From assembly GCA_040954595.2 (NCBI GenBank), contig CM082576.2:3720001-3784000 (forward strand): 64,000 nt of DNA, in the 5' to 3' direction. This stretch comes from Balanoglossus misakiensis (taxonomy: Eukaryota > Hemichordata). Below are positions 51,101-61,900 of this stretch, piece by piece; position 1 is the first letter of the stretch; each line of letters begins with the position of its first letter. The notes beneath the pieces are model-generated. The model had not been told where the DNA came from, searched no databases, and was given only the letters and a program-made list of their open reading frames with translations. A program made the position numbers and the translations under genes.

Positions 51101-52803
51101 AAATATTCCATTTTGATTGGTTTCTTTAAAATCATAAAAATGAACTGCTAAATAATAGATAATGCTACTGCACCATCCTGCACTAATGACAAAAACTATT
51201 GGGTCTCCATTGTTTTACTTAATTTTCTTTTGCAATCCCTGGTACCAATTTATGCCTGATACCAAGCTCAGTTCAGCTGAGGTAAGATAATTACCCATCG
51301 TAAGATTGAACAACAAAATGTGCAATAAAAAGGTCCTGTAAAAATTAATAAATTTCATCTCCCAGTGCCGAGCATGTCTAGTTTTGATGGTTGTTGGAAA
51401 TTGCGTCCTGGGATGCATTTTTGATCTCCCCCCTGATGAAAGTTGCTTTATCTAAACTACTGGAAAATTACACAATAAACGGAGTTTGGCGATATTAAAA
51501 AGACATGGAGATTGGCCACTTATTGGCGTAGCAGCCTTTTCCACAAAAGCGATCATATTGCTCCGTTGTAATATCAGTTTTGATGATGGAAGCGCCATTT
51601 TAGAGGTTCAAAGACGCTGTTTAGCTTTCTGTTCATGTATTAGTGCAAAAGATCAGCATTAAGTTTACATTTATGGCTTAATATGTGCAATTTCCTTGGG
51701 AATAGATTTTTCCATATCCATCAATTTATTTGGGGCGAAACCGTGGCAGAAAAACGCTGGCATCGTTGATGGTTTGCTTTGATTAGGAAGTAATGCAAGG
51801 GAAATGACTCAGCAGGTCACAGCATTCTCATAAAAGTTGATTCTTCTTGGAGAGAATACTTGGGGAGAAAATTTTGATTTACTGCCCCAAATGCATCCCG
51901 TCGCCCGAGTCGGAGATAAACGCAAATCGAACAAGATTCCAGAGTGATGAACTCCATGGCCTTTGTATCATTTGCTTTCCATTATCACTTGCAATTATCC
52001 AGATGAGGTACTGTGATGATGCGTGTATCCAGCGTTTTTTTTCTTTCTGTCCTAGTCAGGTGGTTTGGTAAGTGCCTTGTATGGAGAGCTCCCTCCCCTG
52101 CAATCTCTTCTCTTGTGATTGTTGGCAATTGACAAAGTGAACATTAAAGCTTGGCTGTGTGATTTTCCCCCGTGCCTATTGGGGGCTATATTTCATCCAG
52201 GTTTTTTTTCTGCCCTTTGTGCTTTTTTTTCTTCTTGAAGTACCTGAACGGCGAGACACAACTGGAAAGGTACTAAAAATGGCACATTTGGCTGACTGGG
52301 AAAATGGGAAAAAAACAGACAAAATCAATTCCGGTAATGCCTTTCAGTGCACAAGACGTCAAAGGTAAACTACATGGTCAAAATTGGAGGGGGTCAGTTT
52401 GGCTGTCTAACCAGTTGTAAATCGAAATCTTCTCTAATATTCTGTGCAAGAATTAAGGGAATTTAAGGAATGAAAACTTTACCTGAGAGAACATCCACTC
52501 TCAATCAATGTTTTAGTGTATCACATTTGAAAATTGCTCAATTTCGTTTGCACTGAAGGTCATTGTAATCATAACGTGTATTTGTTCTCTTAGGGAAAAC
52601 GTGCAAATGACCCATTTTTGTGACTCTGTTTTTATTAATATAATCATTCATGTCTGAAATATTATAATGGCTACAATAGACCCAATGACACATTCATCAG
52701 TCATAAAGGAAATCTTCCCTAACTCATTATGTCAGCTCTGTTGGTGCCGAGTACGAGTTCATATTGCAGGAAAAACTACACAATAGGGGACTGGCATTTC
52801 TAG
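38180..52803 (+). CDS. CDIN1: CDAN1-interacting nuclease 1, 5' eight exons (3' end beyond window)
   Basis: Eight exons join in phase: 38180-38271, 38909-38954, 39546-39610, 41789-41849, 44467-44545, 45497-45576, 48526-48575 and 52736-52803 (180 residues visible). The translation tracks human CDIN1 (C15orf41) throughout: MKLVVYNEILELMHACGTRE, TLVSIFCQDYQ, SHHKHHKPEVMEEYYQRYLK, VDLSHSLLARIIVERHL, then CIVNDANYGPLVDNIKH and EYEFILQEKLHNRGLAFLG. This is the helical N-terminal part. The PD-(D/E)XK nuclease core expected next was not found to 64000, so the remaining exons (about 100 residues) lie to the right. Known role: it binds codanin-1, is mutated in congenital dyserythropoietic anaemia type I, and is linked to histone and chromatin assembly. 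Introns grow from 0.6 kb to more than 11 kb. Confidence 0.93.
39611..44466. other. CDIN1 introns 3 and 4
   Basis: These are AT-rich introns flanking the 61-base exon at 41789-41849. Only short open frames lacking splice support occur. Low-complexity T-rich and TG/CTGT stretches lie near 41878-41940. I saw no nested gene. Confidence 0.55.
46730..46808. repeat. (CA)n microsatellite
   Basis: A CA repeat with GTA interruptions, inside CDIN1 intron 6. Confidence 0.9.
46983..47000. repeat. G homopolymer
   Basis: A run of about 18 G residues in CDIN1 intron 6. Run length is unreliable in raw assemblies. Confidence 0.8.
48065..48150. repeat. (GT)n microsatellite
   Basis: A long GT run with terminal GC and CAT variants, in CDIN1 intron 6, about 375 bases before exon 7. 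GT-rich DNA continues more loosely to 48345. Confidence 0.9.
48576..52735. other. CDIN1 intron 7
   Basis: A 4.2-kb intron of mixed composition. Stretches such as 48780-49080 and 51480-51960 are less AT-rich than their surroundings and could be conserved non-coding DNA, but this cannot be tested here. No nested gene was seen. Confidence 0.5.
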
Positions 52804-54360
52804 GTAAGCTCTTGTTTTTACAAAACTTTTTCTTATAACTTTTTAAAGATGTTTTCATGACAAAACAAAAAATATTTGCATTGTTCCTCCTGCGTGGCAT
52901 AATGTTGGACTGTTCTATTGGGTTGAATGGGGTGGAGGGGAGGTGCGATGGAAGTGGCAGATGAATCAAACTCTGACTGCCCCCCCTCCCCCCTCCCCAT
53001 TCACATCCATGGTTTATCCGGTATTATCTCCTGTGGATCAGCTGTATCTCTTCCAAGGAAGACCTGAAGTGGAATTGGAAACAACGATCTCCCAAAAAGG
53101 GAGTGGCACATTTTTGGGAGATCTGTGAATAAAGGCTGATTTATGATCGGTTCTTGCCAAATTTGAGCCAATTTAGCTCAACCAATATTCCAGGCTGGAG
53201 AACAGACCAGATAGACCGAGCCTGCAAAACATCCAGTTGGTCGCAAGTTTTGATCATGTGATGTCATCTCTCCTCAATGCGTAGCCAGTCAGCTCTGCAC
53301 AAAATAATAAAAAAAATTACAGACATTTTATTTTTATGGTAGCAAATGGTGTCAACAACTGGTGCCATAAAAAGTGGAGAAGGGTTGCCTTTTCGCTTTT
53401 TTGAGTGATGTACTTTGCGCGCTCCAGAATCAATGACCTGAAAAATGTACTATCACTGCAGCAGTGCTCTTTATACGATTCTCATTGACTATTTACAACC
53501 TAGACGTTTGCCCTTTTTTTGAGTCTGATACTGTAAACCATCAGTCAATCATGCGAAATGAGAACCAATTGGGAGCGAGTTTTTAAGAGCACCCGAACAG
53601 AATGCCAGGATCCTGGGCAGATTTCCAAAGTCGGCTGTCGACGAACAAAAAATAATAAAAGAACGATATGGACTCGGTAATGAGTGTTTTAGAGTGTAAT
53701 TAAGAAACTCCCGATTACTATTAAATTCAAGTGGGATCATTTTACATTAAGGTGAATTCATCTCATAAAGAAACTTCCATGTCAAGCCCTCTCTGTAAAA
53801 GAATACTGATTACATTTAGAAAGTATTCACAGAGAAAAAAAAATAATCGACTCCTTGTTGAACACTGAAGGATGTTTTGAAAAAAATTAACGGCAATAAT
53901 TTACCAGCGGTGTCTGTCGCCATTTTGTGGTGAAAATGTGCAAATTAGACACTCTTTTTATGATGGAGTGAATTTGATTATTTTATAATAGATGGTGCCT
54001 CCTGCCAGTAGGATGCATGGAGTGATACGGGATTTGCTAATAACCCTCGGTAAATCTGGTATCCAGCTCTCTCATCACAGCAGTGCTTGGCTTGCATATT
54101 CAGATTTTCATGATGACATTTTTGCCCCCTCAGACAACAGTTGGGGGAATGATGGATGGTTCTTGCTGGAGATTTGTTTGTTTTGTCAAAAGATCACTAA
54201 TGGTGCAGTTAGGATGCAAGCACACAGTTCTGGATCATTAGCTTTCCAGCTTTTTTGTCACTTGCAATTTACACGACACAAAATAGGGAGCTTTAGCCAT
54301 CCAGAAACAAAGATGTGTGTGTCCTCAGCACCTCAGCATAGAGAGATAGGCAGAGAGATA

Positions 54361-54392
54361 TAGGTCACAGAAAGATATCTTTCTGTGACCTA
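54361..54392. repeat. Perfect 32-base palindrome
   Basis: TAGGTCACAGAAAGAT is followed at once by its exact reverse complement. The ends carry AGGTCA and TGACCT nuclear-receptor half-sites. It abuts a TCTG/TC-rich low-complexity tract (about 54393-54500). Confidence 0.9.
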
Positions 54393-54430
54393 GTGTTTCT
54401 CTGTCTCTGTCTGCCTCTATGTTTCTGGCT

Positions 54431-54453
54431 CTTTTTCTGTCTCTGTCTGTCTG

Positions 54454-54493
<40 letters not shown>

Positions 54494-54500
54494 CCTTCCC
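54431..54500. repeat. (TC)n / (TCTG)n low-complexity tract
   Basis: A pyrimidine-rich TCTG and TC run immediately downstream of the palindrome, in CDIN1 intron 8. Confidence 0.9.
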
Positions 54501-57500
54501 TTCCCCGCTGATTTCTAAGTTTCAAGATCCAGAAATATTGAAATTCTATGAAGTTTTCCGTGACGCCAAAGTTCTGTCACATGAGCAGATCCACTTCTAA
54601 CAGTCCCTCCTTCACCACCATGTCATCAGCTGTGCCAAGTTTTATCTCTCGTGAAAGCTTAAAGTTGTCTAGCTTGCCATCAACGATTGGCACAGGACAT
54701 GTTCTTGAAGAGCTCTGTCGATGTAGTATAGATGGTTTACAGTTAATGTCAGTGGAGGAAATGGTGTAAACATGTTATTCTCTGAGAGAAATCTGTGAAT
54801 TAGGGCAATTAAGTATAAAATTGGTTGCAGTAGACTTTCACCAATCCAGCAGTGAGCACCCCAAAAAATCTTGAGTTGCTTTGATTGCATGCTGTTGTGA
54901 AAATAGGGAAAGGTGGTGATTGAACAACTTTAAAACCATTTGAATTGTGTCAAAATTCAAAAATCTTTGCTGTCCTCTTTTGTTTTCATGTAGTTATTCA
55001 TTTTTTTGAAAGTTAGCAGTTTTTGTTTGGGATATATAATTTATTTTGTGTATATACAGGTGAAAGGTGGTGGCCTGTTATCGGTTGATGTCAACATTGA
55101 AAGCAAAATTGCTGCTTGTAATTAATGTTTTCAGTTGCCACTCCAAAGATTGTAAAAGAAGGATATATTTCTTTGTACCAGTCATTTGAAATGGCATGTT
55201 CTGTCAGATATCCTGTCAGAATGTTTTCTTAGGATTATGTCATATCTGTGAAAAGTAACTCTCTTTTGTATCTTGCAATGATTTATTCATGTGATCCTAA
55301 TAAGTTTTAGGAAGTTTTCAGAAAGCTGTCAGCAAGTTTGGGGAAACACTCATTTTCCGTGTCAGATGTAAGATTATTCCGTCATACCCGAACAATTACT
55401 GTGCCCCCGGGGTACGTAGGGTTGTTGACCTACTTGTCTTGAGTTGCAGCTCTACCCAACAAAAAGTCAACAAAAAACACCTGAGAATAATGGATCAGGA
55501 AAGTGACAGGGCACAAACAGTGGAGCCTAAACACACAAGCAAACAGTTTTTTTGACAAACTCGGTGGTAGCGTGGGTCATGCTTCTTGATCCTGTAAAGA
55601 TAGGCTCCTGATACTACCAGCCTCGGCCGAGGAAAGTGGTGTCGAAAATAGATTCGGGGCGGGCTGCCGGTGTGACCTGCTTTTTTTGTGAAAAACGAAA
55701 CACTTCATTATAGAAGCACCTCTCCATTTCAGCAGAAGTTAGATGCTTTCATCGGAGAGATTAGGTTTGTAGAAAGGGCGCTGGGGCAATCAGGCATGTT
55801 TAATCAACTCCAGCATGTATATTTCTATGTGTGTAAAACTGGGCAACTGCCGTTTCATCACCGAAGAAATCATCTGAACGAGTCCGCTCGTCATCACCAG
55901 AATACCTAAGTAAGACAGCCAATCACCCAAATTATCGGAAAATTGTCTTCAGTAATGCCCTCGTAAAATAAGATGCAGCCAAATTTGGGATTATTTTTGT
56001 GTTGTTTTCATGAGGGTAAAAGATTCAGATAAAATGCCGTTATTCGGTAAATTAATTTTTTTTTTTTGAGTTGCTGCAGAATAAATACCTCCATTAACAA
56101 GCAGAACGATAAATTTGCGTGTGAGTTAGTAGCAGTTTATTGAAAGTGGACAGACTACCGTCCTTGTCTTTTTTATTATTGGACTTTGATTGCGCATTCA
56201 GACTTCAAATTCTTTTTGATTTTCTGTAATTTTCTCTCAGTCGACCCACATGGCGTGAACCTAACCCGGAATAAAAGTCAGAACGAAATAATATTTTCTC
56301 AAAAATTGTGAAAGATTGAAGGAATTAGCATTATCATCCCAGGGTCTTTTTTATTGCTGTTGTAATGTCTGAATTAATCAAGCGATGTTGTTTGTGGTCC
56401 TACTTCAAGCTGATCTTATTCTTCTTCATTTTAAGAAACTTCACTGTGACAGAGGGAATAACCTAGCTGACTTTGTGCATGTATCACTATGTGTAGTACG
56501 TAGTTGATCATGTCTGAAAATTGCAGTATTCTCCGCTTTGCCATGCGCAATATGCACATACCTGTTTCAAATTGATGTTAGCAACCAATCAAATATCAGT
56601 ATAGAATATTAATGTTTTGATCAAATCAAATTTCAAGTACATAAATACATTGTCGTAGCTGTAAGGTAAAACCCCAGGAAAAAAACACCTTTACTTCCCA
56701 TCTCAGCCTAGTATAATTTTAACATCGTTTCAGGGATATAGTGGAAACTATCTATTTTTTCATGCGTTGACAGTAGACAACATTACTAAGGAGCTGTACA
56801 AATTTGTCAAGGATCGCACTTTACAGTGGTAACAACTTTGATTTGTGACTCAGATCACCAAGAAAAAAAGCTGTGGCAGACACATCTTGTAAAATTGCAC
56901 GCAAGGAGTAAATCGCTTTCACTTTTGTGGCCTCGGGTATTAGCACCGTTAGGTATTAGCACCACACATGATTACTTAGATGAAATCATAACATGCACGA
57001 TAATATTTTTTTTTTCATTTCCCCCACGTAAATTTGCAGATAACTTTCAGGACCTTTTATGATTTCCAAGGTATAAGGCTTAACAGTTCACTATAAATAA
57101 CGAGATTGCGTTGTCATTCTTTGAAAGGGTAGCCGTACCTTCTGTCATGCTGTCTTACCGTAAATTTTCCAAACATTGCTCTGGTTTTAAAATGTTCTTG
57201 TCCTTCTTGCATATAGTGCTGTGTGTAATTTTGACCAGATTCTTATGCCAGGTGCAATAATTTGATTCTTAACCCCCTCCCCCCAAAAAAATCATGTCTT
57301 GAGGAATCAATGCGACTGTTTTTTCATTCAAATGATAAGAACTCAGGTAAAAAGTAATTTGACCTTTTAACTAATATTATGATGCCATTACTGTGAAAAT
57401 AGGGAAACTGCAGTAAAAAGCGTATATTAATGCTCTTTTAAAATTAAAAATATATTAATCTGCTTGGTGTAATTGCATCGTTTGCTTTTATTGCATCTTT

Positions 57501-57971
57501 ATGAAGATACTTTTACTGTCAGTGACTTCAGCGCACCACATCAGAAAATCCCGAGGCCAAAAGTATACACCTCGAATTTAAACTGCAAACTCTGACGGAA
57601 TACATGTTCTCCGGCATATTAAAGCCTCCATAAATTTTCCCAGAGTTTTTATAAAGTAATTACATGGAGCTTGAAATTTGTGCAGGGGCCCGACTAAAAA
57701 CACCATAAATCACCGGCTTCTGATCCAGCATTGTCACCCTGGTTTATCCCAAACTCTAAGCTTAGTTTACATCCCAATTAACCCTACAATCCACGGGTCA
57801 CAACATCGGGATAACTCTCGGAATCAGAGGTGTCAGATTTGGCCACATGTGTTTTTCACCCGGAGTGTGTCAAGTCATGTTTGTGTATCCAGTCAACTGT
57901 ACAGCCAGAATGCTGCACTGCCCCCTTTGGAATGTTCCAAACGCTGAAAAATTCGCCCCTCTTCCTATGCA

Positions 57972-57993
57972 CCCCCCCCCCCCCCCCCCCCCC
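57972..57993. repeat. C homopolymer
   Basis: A run of about 22 C residues in CDIN1 intron 8. Confidence 0.8.
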
Positions 57994-58949
57994 TTCGAGC
58001 TCTGAAGCATGTTTCCGAGTTGAGGTCATGACTCGGATTCCTCTAGTTGAATAGAAAAATATAGCACAGGCTCCTCATACAGCAATGATGAATTTTCTGT
58101 AGGATGAATTTTCTACATACAAAGAACTGCCTGTAAAATCACCAATATGACTTGCTCTTTGCGTCCTATGCGAAAGTTGGCTGGAAAAGGTGTTCAGTAT
58201 AGACAGCTTAACCAGACAAGACACGAGGGTTTGGTTCTTAGACATGTAGGTTAATTTCACTGAACAGGATTCTCCAGCCAGAAAACAGATAGATCAAACC
58301 GTGTCTCCAATGAAAGAGGTTCCCACTGAGACACTTTGAAAACAGACAACCCATCATACCATGAAACAGATCGCTCAGCCCAAACACATGTACCGATAAA
58401 CCTTACAAAAAGGCGCATCTGCATTGCCATCAGTGTGGAAAAACAAATAAGGCATATATCTTGGTACAGGTTTCTTAATTTTCCTAGACATAAACACAGA
58501 TTGTGCTAAAAGTTAGTAAGACACAGAGCCCTAGAAACAGATAGAGAGAGTTTCTTTCCTTTAAACTTTGATGAATGTGTATTATTGTCGATATTGCCTG
58601 CTTCCCTTCCCCTCATCATGTACCCCCTCCCCCTTTTAAACCCTGTACATCCCCCACCCACCCCCTCCCCTGCATTACCCATTGGACATATCTCAATCAC
58701 ACATCGCTGTGATTACCTGTGCCCCACCCACATATTCTTCCCTGCTGGCATCAATAGTGCATCGTATGCCACAAACCACTGGGCCACCTATGCATTGAGC
58801 GTCATCACTTTATGGACCAGGAATGTACATGTACGCTCTCATAACATGCAGGCGGGAACCATCTGAGCAATCATAGCCGTACTTGATCCACCCAGTAATG
58901 TTCCCGCACAGTTAAACACAATTTAACAGCTTTATAGTTCCTTTCAGAA

Positions 58950-58963
58950 GGGGGGGGGGGGGG
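58950..58963. repeat. G homopolymer
   Basis: A run of about 14 G residues in CDIN1 intron 8. Confidence 0.75.
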
Positions 58964-61900
58964 AACTGTTGACCTTGACTTTGTCAAGAGCTATGCCACA
59001 CGTAACCAGCCCCAGACAAATTGTCTGCAATTTCAGAGACGACAAACCATCATACACTCAGAATCCTCAGCGTAAAAGTAAAAAAAAAAAGGAGAAGAAA
59101 ATAACTGGTTTAGAAGATGACACAGGGTCACTAAGCTGCCGCAGGACTTGCCCGCCTCCATATATCAACATGATGGATAGCGCGGGAGGTTAGCCTGCCA
59201 AGTCCATTTACCTACCCCGAGAGTCCCCGAAGACTGAAAACATTTACCAAGTTAATTCATCAAAATGTAATACTAGACATCCGAATGTAATTCGAGACAA
59301 GTTTTGCCTTGCCCAGAGGCATACAATGAGCCAAGTGGGACCGGGTTTTGTTGAACATCACATCACAATATCACAATTTCTTTTCTGCACTTGATGAACT
59401 ACTAATTGAAACATTTCTCATCTGCGATATTTCCTGCTTGACGACTTTGCCAGCCAATTCAAAGAGCTGTTGCTGTCGCAAATGTACTTTTAATGAAGAT
59501 ATTCATGACTGAAAAAGGGAGAGGAAAATGCACCCTTTGGCCAAAACCCCAGTGGCTTTCGCAGTTGGGCAATAAAAACTTCCCTTGTAGAGAGCTTTAA
59601 ATGAAATTTGTAATCCCGGGCCTTTTGTGCAGGTGTGGTACCTCATAGACTTGAAATTGAAAGGAGGGTAATGGTACGTGTAGCGTCTTTCAGTGGGTGT
59701 GCCTGCCGTTACAATGGAACTTGCAGCGACTGAAGTAAGTGTGTAGGCAGACTTGTTGAAGGGGGAATATTTAACACAGAGTGCATCCACAAACACTGCC
59801 TCCAAACATTGCCTATTTCAGTGCCGTGTGCTTTGCAGCTGCAAGCTTTGATTCCATCGTTTATGTAGCCATGGCAACACTTTCCTGTCATAAATTGATA
59901 TTGATGACACACCTGTGAATGCAATGCAGACTTCCCTGAAAAGATGAAAAGCAAGAATTTTGAAAATATTCAGCAACTACACGAAATTGATGGACCACTG
60001 TCCTTCGCTCTCTTTTGTTGAAGCAAAAGATGTAAAAAAAAGTAGGTTCATCTGTCAAACACTGACTTGTCAACAAAATTCACACGTGGGTAATGTTGGC
60101 AAAAGTCTTGACTTTGGTTTTCGACAATACTGGTACTTGCTTACAAATGTACTGAGGCTGTATTGACAACCTGGGTGTTGGACATTTCAACATACTTGGG
60201 GAAGCAATAAAAGTTGGTGCAGACCCTGCACACAGTGACATCCGTGAAATTTTCACTGAAGTTCCAGTGACTCTTTAGCATCACTCAGACAAAGCTAAGT
60301 TAAAGGATAGCATGATGTTGTGACTTAAATATGAACATATTTGTTTTGTAATTCAGAGACAAAATGACTAAACCACAAAGCATACAATTCTTTAATGGAT
60401 TCCTGTGAAGGTTAAGTGCAAGGACAGTGCATTAAAAAAATTCCTGGGTACATATGTGAAAGGAGACCGTCTTCTCATTTCACATGCATCAAATTTGGTT
60501 GCTGTCATTGACAGTGACCTTGCCAAAGTAGATTCCCTCACAACTTCATGGATTTCCACAGTAACAAATTAGATGTTTCTACAGAAGTGTTATTAAAAGC
60601 CATTTTCCAGCAAAAAATATGTCAGCCATATGGAAGGTAAACAATGGAAAAGAAAATATGGACTATAAAGTGAGGTTCACACTATATAGTTAATGTTGGT
60701 TCTGAGTAGGTCCAAAACTGTCCAAATAATCAACATGGACAAGCCATGTTTGGATCAGAGCCAAACTAGTTTGGTCCAGGTATGGAGGAGAGCAGGGGTT
60801 TAAGGTGACGTAAAATAGTTGATTTTTGGCACAGCTATTGCATCGTCCCTCAGTCAGACACTGACTTATCACCGGAGATAATTATTTCAGCCATGGCCAA
60901 GTTCCAGATAAATTGTAGGTGAGTTAACAAGATTAAACATACAAACTCTCATGCCCATAAAATTATACAGGCAGTGTTTTTTAGATTTACCGTAACATTT
61001 CTGATGCCTGAATCCCAACCAATTAACTACCAACAACCTTATATTGCAACCATAATGAATTTTTGCTTTTTCATTGTACCCTAAGAGTACATGTTGTAAT
61101 TACCCAATATCTAAACTCGCACTTGGATTTGATCAAGTTTCCAATTAAACCCATGGCGTCTAATAGGTGTTTTACAGTATTACGAGGTAATAAAGCGGTT
61201 GAGGTCATTAACCTCAAAATTATCTGACCTTCATCCTAAATAATGGATGAAATGTATATAGTAATTCAGTTTTTCTTGCACAATTTCAAGAATTATTTTA
61301 TTTTATTAGTTTTCAAAACAGAATTGAATAAATGTCACAAACAAGCCCTATCGTGGGGGAAGAGGTTAATTGATCTCATTTTGCAGATGCCTGTAAAAAT
61401 TGCAGAAAGATTTGTTATCAGCTTTGAAAAAAAATAAACACAGATTACAAGATAGATGAGCTGACATAGTCCAAGCAAAGAATCATCAACTTTACAAGAA
61501 ATAATTAATTACCAATTATTTATCGAGCTTTTACAGTTAATGGCATCTCTGGTGAACGAAAACATTAACAATGCCAAGGTGTGTAATAAACTCTAAGCTT
61601 TTATGACCAATAGATTGCAAATTATTAAGTTAAGAGAGGAGTTCCTGTGTCACTTTGAATAATAAACTTAACTATACTGTACAGAAGTACAGCCAAGATT
61701 TTAGATCAGAACTCTCTCCATTTAACATTCGATTGAGATTTTTCGATTTTACACAGCATTGAGATTTTGAAAGTTGGCAGTAGATTGAAATTGTACACAT
61801 TTGACATTAAATTGAGATTTTTCAATTTGAAAATGGCATTGAGATTTTCAAATTTCCCACATTAATAGATTAAGATTTTTCAGTTTGACATGAGTTGAAA

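Noticed and set aside
52241-52269. Exon-like block after a pyrimidine tract encoding YLNGETQLER in CDIN1 intron 7
   Set aside because: It superficially recalls the human CDIN1 RYLNG segment, but that segment is already encoded by the exon at 41789-41849. Inserting this block between exons 7 and 8 would break their matching phases.
53992-54363. 123-codon open frame in CDIN1 intron 8
   Set aside because: No homology, no promoter or splice support, and it ends at the palindrome and simple repeats. It is probably chance.
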